64,000 nt of DNA from positions 1,047,001-1,111,000 of the forward strand of contig QPFY01000001.1 in NCBI GenBank assembly GCA_003665825.1, read 5' to 3'. Made by a program: the position numbers and the translations under genes. Source of the stretch: Microbotryum silenes-acaulis (Eukaryota; Basidiomycota; Microbotryomycetes; Microbotryales; Microbotryaceae). This document shows, piece by piece, positions 43,356 through 55,900 of this stretch (its first letter is position 1; every line of letters begins with the position of its first letter). The notes under the pieces were generated by a model that saw only the letters and a program-made list of their open reading frames with translations, ran no database searches and was not told the origin of the DNA.

Positions 43356-44722
43356 ATGCCGCTCAAACTCCTACACCACAAATCGTTCCACGTCTACAAG
43401 GCCGAGAACGTCGCGCGCGTCGCGCGGGACGAAGCTCTCGCTCGAGCGGAAGGGGAGGAGAAGGAACGAAGGGGAACGGTCGCGGATTCGGAGGCTAGGT
43501 TGGGCAGGATGAGGGCACGGACGGGATTGGTGGAGATGGAGGTGGAAGGAGGGGGGAGGAAGAGGGGGAGGGGTAAGGAGGGAGGGGAGGCGGAGAAGAG
43601 GCTGGAGAAACAGTTGAAGGGGAAGGGGAAGGGGAGGGAAGAGGGGAATAGAGCGGATGTGAAGGGACATCTTAATTTTTGGGCAGAGTTCGAAGCTGGG
43701 GTAAGTCCATGGGTTGGATGACTTCAGGGGACCGTGGTGGTGTTGGATTCGACGAGGCGAAAAACGCTGACGCTTTTTAAGTGAACTTTCCCCGATCAGG
43801 CCAAACCAACCTCCTTCGAGAACGCCGAACGCAAACTCGAAACAGCGATCGAACAACAAAAAGTCGACGAGCTGACCAAGGTGTACCTCGCCAAGAAGGG
43901 GGAGGGGGATATGAAGGGATGGTACGCGAGTGAGGATGGCCAGACGGAGAAGGAGAGGAAACTGTCGGATGAGATGAGGCTGGAGAGGGCGTGAGTGGTT
44001 TCAGTGGTGAAGGTCCCGTTATGCTGGTGGAGTCAAAGCACTAATTTTTGTATTTCCTTATTGCTGTGATCAGCTACAAGGACGGGGAGAACAAACGCCT
44101 TACGGACCCTTTGGCGTTGATGCAGTCCTACCTCAGACGAAGGGATCAGGTCCTCGATTCTTCCAAAGCCGCTTCATCATCCTCGTCGACGAGGTTCCGA
44201 ACCCCTGCAACACCGGATACGGAACGAGGCGACTTGTCCCCCATCATCACTTCTTTACTTGCTCCCAAGAGAAGGAAAGGTGATCCCATACCCCGATCTC
44301 GACCTGCCCCGTCCTCCCCAACATCCCACTCGGACCCCTCCACTTCCACTTTCCCTTCCACTTCCTCTCATCCCACCCTCGAGGCACGAACCGAAGCTGT
44401 CCGTCGCGTCTCTTCTGAACGCGCTCGAGCTTTAGCCGTCGTCGCTGCTCGGAAAAAGGAACTACAAGGATCCGATGCAGGATCGGTCGCTTCGACGCCT
44501 GCGAGGAGCGAGTTTGGAGCGCAGGGGTATGGGATGTTTAATAGGGAGGAAACGAGGGATGCGAGGGGACGGTGGCGGGAGGGGAGAGGGGGGAGTGGTT
44601 TGGGGAGTAGTGGTGGTGGTGAGAGTGGGAGCTGGAGTGGTGGGTGGGGTGAGCAGAAGAGGAGGAGGGAGGAGAGGTCGAGAGGTGGGGAGAGGGGGTG
44701 GGGGAGGAGGGGAGGGGAGTAG
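43356..44722 (+). CDS. CIR-N domain protein (LENG1-like)
   Basis: Three exons: 43356-43700, 43800-43990, 44074-44722; 394 residues. The N-terminus MPLKLLHHKSFHVYKAENVA is the CIR/LENG1-type N-terminal motif, followed by a charged coiled segment (EALARAEGEEKERRGTVADSE). A middle block (LETAIEQQKVDELTKVYLAK, WYASEDGQTEKERKLSDEMR, LTDPLALMQSYLRRRDQ) matches the same family. The C-terminal half is Ser/Thr-rich, then Gly/Arg/Trp repeats. Relatives are nuclear and linked to splicing or transcription co-repression, but the exact role is not established. Confidence 0.72.
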
Positions 44723-44864
44723 AGGAACGACCGGATGGCTCTGTGGGCAGTTCAGTCTTCACTATGTGTTGTTTCACAAACCATTTTCAGGTGTTCTTGG
44801 GTATTTTTGCCTGGTAATGTAATGTTATTACTAGACGTTGCAAAAAAAATTACCATCCACCCCT

Positions 44865-46718
44865 TCAAGCCTTTCTCCCTAGTCCAATCCAAGGCAATTT
44901 CCCAAACTCATTCTCACTAAACCTCATCATTGAAATCGTCCCATTATCCACCACCGCGATCAAGATACTCCTCCTCCCCACTTTAAGACGAGGATAGATG
45001 CTCGATCCCTTTTTGGACATCTTTTGGACCGCCGAAGGTTCGAAAGCGGCGCGCCGTTTGGGGGACCAGGGGAGGTAGGAGCGCCAACTCTTTGTGGAGG
45101 AGGTGGAATCGGCGCTTCGGGGAGTGAAGGTCTTTCGAGGAGGTCGAGTAGACTTAGGAGCTAGGTTATGTCGCACGACTTTGGGAGGCGGACCCAGTAG
45201 ATCCTCCGTGGTGGAGAGCGGAAGTTGTTCGAACATGTCGAACAACTCAAAGAGATCGGGCATGGAGGTGGTGGAGGCGTTGATGACGACGAGTTGAAAG
45301 TCGGGGGGTGGGGGATCCGTTTTGCGGTATTTGGTGATGGGCTTGTAGACGTTGAAGAAGGGTTGGTAGGGGTGGGTTGAGAGGGGTGGGAACGAAGAGG
45401 AGGGGTTGGGGGAAGGGTCTGTGGGGGGGAGGGGGTCTAGCGGTGTGAGTCGGGAGGGAGTGCGGGGGAGGGCTCGTCGAGGTAGGGGGGTGTCGTGCCC
45501 TGTCGGAACGATGCGCAGGCGAGAGAAGATTTGTTCTGTGCGACGATCGGGAGGCTCAGCAACCGCATTATGGGAAGGTGTGAACAGGGGAGAGTAGTAG
45601 ACTGACCATAGGTCGTCCATCGATGGCCCGAGATCAAGCTCTTCACCCGACCTTGCATAGGTTTCAACGCGCGTGTCACCGTCAAACGAAGGTGGGGGGC
45701 CAGAGGTGTCGGGAAACACCATCGACCAAAGTGGACGACGAGCTCGCGGAATCGGATCAGAGGCCATGCAATCCATTGAATGACAGTTCGAGGCGAGAAG
45801 GATCTTGGCGGTGTGGGCGCTCGTGTCGGTTTGGAGGTGGAGCGAGGTTTGGGTGGCCTGGTTCGGTTGAGGATGAAGCCTAGTCGTCGGAGGTTCGCGT
45901 AGACCTGCGGAGGCACTGCCAATTTGATCAGTTGGTGATACGGAACACGGTATAGGTAGTGGACGCACCTGATACCTCTCAATGGTCAGTTCGTCCGCGC
46001 CAATCAACTCTGCCCACGCCTGTTGCACGCTCATCGGCACTCGTGGTCCTCTTTCGTCCTCTTGGGTGCCCGTCGGCTTTGTCCACAATTCGATCGCGCC
46101 TCTTTCGACGAGGTACAACGCCTCCTCAGGCAATAATTCCAGCCTCTTTCTCTCACTCGAATGCCTGCCCATCGAGCCCAAATGTACACCAAATGATTGA
46201 TCGCCATCGAGCGCGGCTCGCGCCAACTGTGGATCCCAAGTGAACGAATTGTACGCCTTTGAACTGTGGTGTCGTGAGCCGGTGGAGAGCGCGCTGAAGA
46301 GCGCTGCACGGGATTCGTTGAGTTGGGAAATTTGGTGGGAGGAGAGCGTGGCTAGGTCGCTGGAGGCGGGGAGGGAGGAGGAGGGAGGCAAGGGCTCAAA
46401 GTCCTTTTCACCGCGTTTGGGGATGAAGGGCACTGGGGCGACGTGGCTGTCGTCTTGGGTCGTGAATTTACTGTTGGGTCGTGAATGGGAAGGAAGGTTA
46501 GCGTGTGTGAGACCGCAGGGTATAGCGCTGAGACTAATCCGGAGAGCTGAGCTTGATGCTGCTCGGCGGTCCGGTCACGGGGTCCCTCCTCGTGATTGCA
46601 GAGCTGGGCCATGTACTGACTTTGCAAACTTGGCAAACTGCCTCCAATCGGGCAAGGCGTCCTCCTCGTTCTCTTCCTGATCGTTGGCCGTTGCTGCCGT
46701 CGGTCGATCGTCCTGCAT
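44865..46718 (-). CDS. SEN54: tRNA-splicing endonuclease subunit SEN54
   Basis: Structural subunit of the heterotetrameric endonuclease that excises tRNA introns. Four exons: 46621-46718, 45969-46470, 45607-45904, 44865-45535; 522 residues with all phases matched. N-terminal motifs are LPDWRQFAKF, IPKRGEKDFEPL, a strand ending GRHSSERKRLELLPEEALYL, and QQAWAELIG followed by YQVYANLRRLGFIL. The centre has YEQIFSRLRIVPTGHDTPL. The C-terminal nuclease-like fold has FNVYKPITKYRKTDPPPPDF, VVINASTTSMPDLFEL, LKVGRRSILIAVVDNGTIS and MRFSENEF. It diverges from the acyl-protein thioesterase gene. Confidence 0.9.
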
Positions 46719-47133
46719 CGCTCGTGAGTTGATCGGTGCAAGTGGTAGTGGTGGGCAGGCAGCCAACGCGATCGATCGTGTGCGAAGAGGCGCAGCTCCG
46801 TCGCGCCCAAATCCGAAAAGAGGTCCGAGCGCACCAAGCTCACCGAGCACCAACCCAGCGCACCCGAGCACGCCGAGCACCGTCACCGGCGGTTGTCACG
46901 TGTTGCCTTCCTACCTGCACCTCCTCCGGCCTAGATCTCACCCTGTCTTCCCCAACACAACTTCCCTTCCTTCAATTCGTTTGGTCTGTGCTGTCCTCGT
47001 AGGCGTCATCTCCTGCTGGGCATACTACCATCCTCCACCCCTCAGTGGCACCTCCGCTTTCAATCCAGGCACGACCCCCACTTCCGCCGGCACCACTGCG
47101 ACTCGGACCACACCTGCGACTTCATCGCCCACT
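46719..47133. promoter_or_regulatory. Divergent promoter between SEN54 and thioesterase
   Basis: About 415 bp. The plus strand is open through much of it (a hydrophobic segment IRLVCAVLVGVISCWAYYH would extend the thioesterase N-terminus), but the conserved protein begins at 47134, so this is treated as upstream region. Confidence 0.45.
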
Positions 47134-48451
47134 ATGACCTCACCTCCTCCCTTCACGGGAAAGACCCCGCTGGTCGTCACAGCTCAGAACAAGCACACCG
47201 CCACCCTCATCTTCAGCCAGTCAGTCCAGCGTATGCTCTCGTTCCGAACGGCAGTGGGGCAGGCCGTGAGCTGACCGTATCCTCATTCTCGCTCACTGCA
47301 GTGGCCTAGGCGATACGGCTGATGGATGGCTCGATTTTGCAAAGGATCTGTCGCCCCAGTTCCCGCATGTCAAGTGGATTCTCACTAATGCGTAGGTCCG
47401 CAAGTCGTCGGGGAGCTCGGCTCACCCAAGTCTACACTGGCGGCGCTCAGCACGTACGGAGGACGTTAACCTGTGTGCGAAGCTAAGACATGACGTATTC
47501 CTTGCATTAGACCACGGAGATACATCAATCTTTGGGACGAGTCGATGCCATCTTGGTCAGTTCCACCTCCGCAGAACGGGAGGACTCCGACGTTTCGGCG
47601 AAAATCCTTTCCCCTTCCCAACCTGATCCTTTCTCTGCACGCATCACGTAGGTGGGATTTCAAAGTACGCAACGCACCACCGCAAGACGAGGACTCGCAA
47701 GGGATGCTGCAATCGGTCGAGACGATCAAGCAGTTGATTGAGATCGAGGTCGCGAATGGGATTGACCCGGGTCGGATCGTCGTCGGTGGATTCTCGCAGG
47801 GTACGTACGTAGTGGAGAGTTGATCCACTGCAGAGCGCGTCTCTGACTGATACGAATTATGTGCTTGATAAAGGCTCGATCCTGTCCATCTTGACGACGG
47901 TGACGAGCACTCGGCCCCTAGCTGGGACCTTGGCACTTTCGGGATACCTGGCGTTGACGTACGAGAATCACATCAACACGCTCGCCACGGATGTAGGGCG
48001 CAATATTCCCATGCTCATGGCCCATGGGGATCAGGATGCGGTTATTGCGTACGTCTCACGGAAGCGGATCTTCCATCTTTTGGGGAAGGAGGGCGCAGAG
48101 GCGATGATGACTCACCTCCAGGTTCTCACCTCACTTGCCATTTTCGGAATCCGGGTCATCAAATTTGCTCCTCATTCTCACCGAACTCAATTAGTTTGGA
48201 CAAGAGCCAAAGAGGATACGACCATCTCAAGTCAATCGGGTTCGATAAGATTAACTATCGTGTTTACAAAGGTGAGCACTCCCCAGTTTCGACGGCATCT
48301 CTCGGCGAATCTCGTTCCTCGGCTCCTGCCTCGGAACAAAATGCTGACTCTGACAAAAAAAACTTCCGCCAACTTGATAGGTCTCGCGCATTCTTTGGGT
48401 CAGCAAGAGATATTAGACATTGTAGAATTTTTGAACAAGGTTATTCCTTAG
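47134..48451 (+). CDS. Acyl-protein thioesterase 1 (lysophospholipase-like)
   Basis: Alpha/beta hydrolase that removes palmitate from cysteines of signalling proteins. Seven exons: 47134-47219, 47302-47391, 47511-47555, 47652-47800, 47874-48048, 48195-48271, 48381-48451; 230 residues, the family size. Marks: TATLIFSHGLGDTADGW, HVKWILTNAP, nucleophile GGFSQGS, acid HGDQDAVI and the catalytic His in GLAHSLGQQE. The residue after the nucleophile elbow is Ser where relatives often have Gly (GFSQGG). An in-frame upstream extension with a hydrophobic segment exists but is not needed. Confidence 0.9.
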
Positions 48452-48646
48452 ATACGGTCTGCCAAGTTGCCAGTCTACTATCTGAGTTTACAAATTTCTA
48501 ATCACGCGGACCGCGGGAATTGTCGATCTATCCCCTCTCGGATTTGGGTTCGAACCGGAGCCGAGTGGATCGGTCCTTGGCTCTTGACACTTACTTTCGC
48601 ACCAAAACGGACAAACTCCGCGGACCTTTCCCGGCGCATTTTCACC

Positions 48647-49873
48647 ATGTCGGCTCGTCGAAATGCTACTCTGTTTGGACAGTCGATGGTGAGGCCACAC
48701 ACTCTTCGGCCACAGCTCTTCTCGGGTAATAACCCCGAAGCACGAGCACAGCTCTCGGCTACGTCGACGTCGTCGCATAAACTCCGAGCTCGATCGCTGG
48801 CCACCTCTTCCAACCCGTTTCCGTTTCCGTCGACTTCTACTTCCTCACCAAGCTCGACATCGTCCAGTTCCCCTCCCCGAAGACCAAGTTCTTCCCGGAC
48901 GTTCCTCAGCCTAGCAACGGGACTCGTGCTCGGTTCCGCCCTCGCGTTGACCTTACCTCGACCTCGTCTCCTGTCCCTCATCTTCCCCAACCCTACACCT
49001 CTCCCTCACGCCCCCGATTCCGAAGAAGGCCGCTTAGAAACCCAACGAATAGAGAAAGAACTTCAAGCGCTTCCCATCGTCAAGCAATTAAGGGAAGCCC
49101 AAGTGCCCGCCGCACAAGGGTACGCGAACCTCCTGATCGCGCAAGACGTTTCCCCTACGCACGTCGAGACGTCCCTCACTGGAATTGCGGATAGAGCTCC
49201 ACCGAGAGATAGCTCCCGAGCGCCCAAATACCGCGAATCACGTCCTTACGCGGCGGCGAATGCAGGACCTCATTCACTCTCGGGTTTCACGCTCAGGGGT
49301 CCGAGCAAATTCGCGATCCCTCCTTTGGCGTTCACGAGCAAGGATAATAAAGAGGCAGTGTTTGTGATGCATTTGGGGAGGGGGTTGTGCGGTCATGAAG
49401 GGGTCGTGCATGGGGGTTTATTGGCGACCGTTTTGGATGAGAGTTTGGCTTGGACGGTCAGTCAGCGAAGGACTCCCTTCTCCGGGCCAATCGGTCGAAA
49501 CAGAAATTGAACTCAATAGTTGGGTCATCTCGCAGGCTTTGCAGTTGTTACCGAGTAATATCGGCGTGACGGCGACGCTGTCGTTGTCGTACAAGAAGCC
49601 GACGTTCGCGGACCAGTTCGTGGTCATCCGCACCGAGTTTGTGCGACAGGAGGGAAGGAAGGTTTGGGTCAAAGGACAGATCGAGGATTTGGAGGGAATG
49701 GTATTGGTACAAGCCGAGTGAGTTTTTTTCTTCTTCTTACGTGTGGAGCTTGTTCGAGATGGATGGGCTGATATTAATCTGGTTTCATGTGGCCCGCTCT
49801 CAGAGCTTTGTTCGTCGAGCCCAAGATGGCCAAGTTTTTATCGAGTAGTAGTGTGCGTGAACATCTCAAGTAA
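48647..49873 (+). CDS. Mitochondrial hotdog-fold thioesterase (PaaI/THEM-like)
   Basis: Three exons: 48647-49456, 49536-49717, 49804-49873; 353 residues. The N-terminus is a presequence (MSARRNATLFGQS, then Ser/Thr/Arg-rich), followed by a hydrophobic, probably membrane-spanning segment (LATGLVLGSALALTL). The hotdog domain shows GHEGVVHGGLLATVLDESLA, with the active-site Asp/Glu helix, then GVTATLSLSYKKPTFADQFV and VWVKGQIEDLEGMVLVQAEALF. Such proteins hydrolyse acyl-CoA, and the fungal relatives are mitochondrial. The substrate chain length cannot be told. Confidence 0.85.
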
Positions 49874-50076
49874 TGAAAAGTAGATCGATAGAAAACATAC
49901 AAATAGATTTTTTCGTCCGATGTATAATTCATGTGAAGCGGTCACTTTGATCCACGCGTCACTCCGAGAGACGGCCGAGACCTTGGCTGCCACTTCCGCT
50001 CTCTCTCTGTCTCTCTCTTTCTCTCTGTCGCTCTGCCACCTCATCGTCGCACGGCCAACGTGAGCCTGAGCTGTCA

Positions 50077-52717
50077 ATGTCGTCGCACCACAGCAGCTGG
50101 AACGTGTCGGCGTATGCGACCACAAAGGAGACTTTGGTCGCTTACATTGGTCAGTCGACACCCTGTGTTTCGTCGAGGGGTGAACGTGCACTGAGCTGAG
50201 CTGATAAAGATGCGCGCTCTCACACCTCGCCTCCACTCTGCTCAATTACGCTCGGCCTCTTTGGGCGGTGCTCGACCCTTGCTTGACGCGTTCGGATGCG
50301 GGGGGACATAGATCGAGCGTGTGATCCGCTGTTACGTGAACCCAACCTATCGCTCAACCTCGAGATCGCGGAATTGATCAACCACAAGAAGGCCAACACG
50401 TAAGTCCGGGCTGTCGATCGTTCAGCTCGGCGCGTAATCAACCCCCCGAGCCCGAGCGAGAAAGTGCAGAGAGGTGACGTGCACCGCGGGAAGAAGCATA
50501 CTGACGCATTATGGCTCGTCTCTGATTCGCAGACCGAGGGAAGCCGCCGTCGAGTTGGTTCGGTTGGTCAACCATCGGAATGCGCATGTCGCTATGCTCG
50601 CACTTCATGCAAGTCATCCGTCCCGAGTCCAGACGCGCGCCGCTTTAGGCCACCGAACCCACAACCCACAACTCTCAAGCACCACACTGACCCCCACCTT
50701 TTCCACCTCTCTTCTCTCCAACAGCTCCTCGACATTCTCGTCAAAAACTGCGGTTACCCCTTCCACCTGCAAATCAGCACCAAGGACTTCCTCAACGAGC
50801 TCGTACGGCGCTTCCCCGAACGACCCCCCGTATTCGCCCCTCCCCCCATGGCCAAGATACTGCAGTTGGTGCACGAGTGGAAGAATACGCTTTGTGTACA
50901 TAGCAAGCATAAAGAGGATTTGGTACATATCAGGGACATGCATAGGTTACTGAGCTATAAGGGTCAGTCACTGACAGATGGGGAGGTCGGCTTTGGGATT
51001 GGGAGCTGATGAGGGTACGGTCCTTTGCACAGGTTATCGCTTTCCGGATTTTGATAAACGAGCCCATTCGGTGCTCAATCCTTCAGAGGTGAGCTCCACG
51101 TGGAGCGGTGTAGACAGCGCAGAGAGGGTGCTGAACTTGGCCTACCGTTTCGGGGCAGACTCTGCAAACGCCCGACGAATTGGAGGAAGAGGATCGAGCT
51201 GCCCAAGCGGCCGTGAGTTGGGGCCACATTCGACAGAACCTGACTCGGTATGGAGAACTCATGCACAACACTCAACTTTTCCACTCTAGAAACTGCAAGA
51301 GTTGATTCGACGAGGTACACCCAAGGACTTGGCCGCCGCGCAGGAGTTGATGAAGATCATGTCCGGAGCCGTGAGTGCTTCGTCAGAATTCTAGAAACCA
51401 CACGAAGAAGGGGAGAGTGCTCATCCATCATCATCCTTTCGATCGATTAGGAACCGGAGAAACGACCAGACTACGAGCAACAGGTGCAGAAGGAGCTCGA
51501 CCGGATACAGCAGCGCATCCTCCTGCTCAACGAGATGCTCAATAACGCCAAGCCGAAGGAACGCTTCGTCGAGGGCGATGCTTATGATGTGAGTTGTTGA
51601 GCAAGTTGGGAGAGACCTATTGGCACACAGCGCTGAGAGATGTATACGCTTTACAGCAAATCGCCCAAAAGTGTAGACATGTTCAACCCAAGATTCAAAA
51701 GTGGATCGAGGAGAGCGCAGAGAATGATCCGGGGGCAATAGGTGTGTTGCCTTCGACCCATGGCGAGGATTGCGGCTTTGAATGACTGATACGGTCATTT
51801 GTTCGTCTCAGATCGGCTCTTGATGATGAACGATCTGATCAACAACATCCTGAAACGATACGAGGCCTTCAAAGCTGAAGACCGGACAGCAGTGGCGGAG
51901 ATAGATCCTGCGTGAGTTGAACTCGACAATCCACGCCAATTCATCACAATACTGACACCCTGCTTGTGCGCGTGTTTCCTGCAGACTGGGACCGTCGGGC
52001 GGCAAGCCAAGCAAAAAGGTCGAAACGTCGTTGATCGATTTCGACTTTGACGAACCCCGAGCTGGCGCGTCGAATTCTTCACCGGCCACTTCGAACCCCA
52101 TGGACGATCTATCCGCATTGTCCGGTCTCTCCTTGGGCGTCGGAGCCGATTCCTCGTCCGCTTTCGCAAGTGGCCCTACCTCGGCTCAACCTTTCGGATC
52201 TCAGCAGGGTGGACAACAACCCAAAGTCGACCCGATGAGCTTCTTCAATTCGCCTTCTTCGTCTTCGTCGAATACCAACTCGCCGAGAGCTTTGATACCC
52301 AATTCAAACAACAATGGGATGGGCGGTGGAGGAGGACTTTTCTTCAGTAACCCGACATACCAACAACAACAACAAAACGCTTCCTCAAATTCGAACGGTT
52401 CCGGTAATAGTCAACCAGGTACAAGCAATTCCCCCATCTCCTGGGCCAGCCCCTCCACCTCCAACGCCATCCCCAGGGCTTCAACACCCAGTCAACCAGG
52501 TGTGATCCAACTTGGCTCCGGTTCTGGTAATGGAGGAAATGTGAGTGGTGGACGAAGTTCCTTGGCCGTCTCTACGGGCAAAGGAGGGTTTGGCGGACAG
52601 GCAATGTATGGGAATAGTCCACCTTTACCTCAATTGCCGATGGAGGCGAATCAGGAGGGTGGTCATGGAGCGGGGAAGAAGAAGGATGCGTTTGAGGATC
52701 TGTTGGGGGATTTTTGA
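50077..52717 (+). CDS. GGA-like clathrin adaptor (VHS-GAT), no GAE domain seen
   Basis: Trans-Golgi/endosome sorting adaptor. Eleven exons: 50077-50149, 50312-50399, 50533-50608, 50725-50962, 51033-51088, 51159-51212, 51290-51370, 51451-51588, 51657-51741, 51812-51911, 51985-52717; 573 residues. VHS domain (about 1-150): YIDRACDPLLREPNLSLNLE, AAVELVRLVNHRNAHVAMLA, LLDILVKNCGYPFHLQISTK. GAT domain (about 220-330): LLNEMLNNAKPKERFVEGDA, QIAQKCRHVQPKIQKWI, DRLLMMNDLINNILKRYEAF. The tail is Ser/Asn/Gln/Gly-rich and ends DAFEDLLGDF; the ear (GAE) domain of yeast Gga1/2 is not seen. Intron 50609-50724 is GC-AG (GCAAGT). The product could also be called LSB5-like. Confidence 0.85.
50609..50724 (+). 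other. GC-AG intron in the GGA-like gene
   Basis: 116 nt, donor CAT/GCAAGT, pyrimidine-rich end CCAACAG. It joins AMLALH to LLDILVKNCG in frame within the VHS domain. Confidence 0.8.
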
Positions 52718-52933
52718 GGGACGACGGGGAGCATGTATGCATGTTGAATCTCTTTTGGTGATGGGTTGGGGGGATTCAGGTCCCTTTTTTGTTTTCGTTT
52801 GCAATGCGGAACGCTTTAACGACATTCAACCCCGCTTGGTGTTCGTATGAGAGATCCTTGTTCCTCCCTTCCCACGAATCGGTTCGGCTCCTGGTGAATT
52901 ATATTGCGTCCTTGATTTCCGAGATCTCTACAT

Positions 52934-55900
52934 TTAATCTATAACCGCTTCCTCCTCCCTCTCCCCTTCCTTTCGTTTCCTCTCCTCCTCAACCTCCCGG
53001 TCCTCAGCTTCGATCTCGGAAACTGTTTTGAACGCCCTTGCGCGGGGCCAGAGGGCATGCGCTTGGGTCCGATATGCGTCGACTTGAGTCGAATTTTGTT
53101 CGGTTAAGTAGGCGAGGCCTCGAGTGGTGATCTATGTAGAATAGCACGGGGTCAGTCAAGCAGGTTCTTGCGCGTGTTTCGTAAACGAAGACGGGTGTTT
53201 TTGGTTTTAAGAGAAGAGCTTACCTCGAGACTAGGTCTTTCCTCCCCTTTCAAGATCTGCATCACCAAATTATCACTCTCCTCCTTCGCCCCAGGTCCTT
53301 CCAAATTGATCTTCGCCTGTGCAACAGTCAACAACCTCTCACCCCTTCCTTTCTCAGCCCCATATTGAAGAACCGAATCGAGAAACGCTTCGATCGAGCC
53401 TGCGTCTCCCCAGAGGGTAGGAAGGGTTGCAGAGATGGTTTTTTGGACCAAGGGGGTTTGAGTGGTTTGGTAGGTCGTGGTGGTGGTGAGTTTGTGGAAG
53501 GAAGCGAGGAGGGGGAGTATGGAAGGTGAAAGAGGGGAGAGGGATAGGGCTCTTCGTAGGGCCGCGAGGGCGAGGAGGTATTTGCCTTTTTGGTGGCGAA
53601 AGAGATCAATGGAATGTCAGCTTTGTCTGCTGACTGGGTGTTAGCGGGCTGCAAAAGACTGACCCCTTCGAATCGACAGCTGATAACTCAAAACCCAGGT
53701 CTCGACCAAGCCCGCCGCCTCCTTCTCCAGTGGTTTCAGGAATTTGAGCGCCGCTTGCAAAGGCTCCTTGTTCTCCAACAACTTTTCTCCCAACGGATCC
53801 TCATCCTCATCCGCCTTGTTGGTCGAATCCTCCTTGTCGTCTTTGTCATCGTCTTTCTTCGTCGTGGTGGAAGAGGAATCGTCTTTCTTCCCCTTTCCTT
53901 TTTTGGATTTGGATGCAGTAACAGCAGCGGTTTTGACCGCTTTCTCTTGCTCCTCCTTTTCTTTTGCTTCCTTTTCAGCTTTCGCTTTGGCCGCTTCGGC
54001 TTCGGCGATGGCGGCTTTCTGCCGTTGTTTTTCGGCTTCGGCGGCTCCGTTCGTCAAAGCGGGTCGTTGGAATGCCGAGGGGTCATCATGGAGGCGGAGG
54101 TAGATCTACAACGAAAGGTAGACCTCGATCAGCGATGAGCACGTGAAAAGCATGACTAATAACGAGACCCACTTGAATCGCCCCCTTGGCCGCAGCGACG
54201 TAACGAGGATGGGACCTCAACGAATCGACGAAGCGCAGCATGTCGATGTACGCTCGCAGCGTTGATTTGCGAATGCAGTACGAATGAAAGTCGTATTGGT
54301 CTTCTTCGATCTCGGTGAAAGTCTGGGTGGCACGCAAGTGACGATCATAAGCATGCTGAATTCTATGGAGAGTCCACGCCGATGAAGTGAAACTCACATT
54401 AAACAACTGATGATACCTCTTGAGCGCCATCGCCTCCTTCCCCTGCCTCAAGAAACTCTCCGCCTCCTCTTGCAAGATCCACAAACACTGCATATCGACC
54501 AAATCACTCATAGGGCTCGGCGCATCCTTCTTCGTAAACAGTCCCGCAATCTCTTCCGCCTCGGTCAAAGAATCCGCACGAATGAGGTATTTGGAGAATT
54601 TGGAATTGAGGAACCGGTCTTGGAGATCGAGTTGTTGGGCCGAACGCATCGCTTGCATCGCTTTGAGGGGGTCGCCGGAACGTTTGAGGATTCGGGCGCG
54701 GAGCATGGAGAGTTCGGGGAGGGAAGGCGTATGCGCTTCGGCGGCGTCGAGAACGGAAAGGGCTTTCTCTTGATCGCAGTTCTGAGAATGGTGTTGGGCT
54801 AGGAAGTATAAAGTCCAGAGGTAGACGGCGGTCGATTCGACTTGGTCATCGGAATCGGAGGCGAGGCCAAAGGTCGAAGACGATTCGAGCGATGTTTTGT
54901 AGGCTTCAACAAGTTGACCAATTTGGGCTCGTTTGGTCGCGTCGGGGTAGAGCGATTTGATGTCCGCGAAAAGAGAGGGTACGCCTTTGGACAACGCATC
55001 GGTGAGGTATCGAGAGGCTCGGGCTTCGAATTCCTTTCCTGTGGTGACAGGCACATCTCAGTTCTGTCAGCGCCTGCCACTATTCCTCGGTATAATGGAT
55101 ACATCTCACCTGAAGCAAGATCTAGTCCCAATCGCCGGATGGCCAACGATCGAGGGTGCTTTTCGGCCAAGAGGTCAAGCACTTTGACCGCGGCTGTTCG
55201 TCCCTCGTCCGTTTTAGAATCTGAGGGTGACGGACTAGACGTCAGTGACCATCTACATTTGTAGAAAAGCTCGTGCAGCATACCACAATCCGCTCCTCTT
55301 GCGAGCACGCTTGCTCGAATGAACTCGTAGCTGTCGGGGTTCTCTTCGAGCAAGATGTCCCAAGCCCATTCTGCTGGTTCTTTCCGTCCAAGTTTGAGTA
55401 AAAGGTGGGCTATTGGGGAACCAGGGGGTGTCAGTGTCCTGCTTCTGATCTGTCGGTTTCACTTGGACTGACCTCGCTGCACGGAATACGCCGTGCGATC
55501 GACGATCTTGCCCGAGTTCTCCTGCAAGAACTCGAGACACCTCTCAAACTGGCCCGCCTCTTCCAAGACCTGAACATGGTAGAGCAAAATCTCGCCAAGA
55601 TCGAATTCGCCGTCGGGGACCTCTCGCAGCATGTTTTCGAAATGGGTCAGGGTACGATCGGCTTCGGCGTGCTGCGAGGCGAGGTGCTGGGCTACGGCGA
55701 GGTAAATCCAGTTCTTGCGTAAGCGAGGTTGGGTGCGCAGGATCGCCAGTCGGGCTTGGGCGTATTCGGTGTAGTGACGTAGGTGGACCAAGAGCATGGC
55801 CATGTCCGTCAACAGGTTCAGCGAGTCCTGCAGGCCCGAGATCGTAGGTAAGCGAAGGAGCTCTGCGAGACGAGCTCGGGCGTCTCTGCGGTTCTGGACT

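Noticed and set aside
45437..45982. Apparent frameshift in SEN54 between the N-terminal and C-terminal frames
   Set aside because: A GTCAGT...CGCACAG intron (45536-45606) joins the two frames in phase and yields the conserved YEQIFSRLRIVPTGH segment, so the gene is intact.
46684..47133. N-terminal extension of the thioesterase with a membrane segment
   Set aside because: The conserved family start is at 47134; the extension overlaps the divergent promoter and is low-complexity Thr/Pro at its end.
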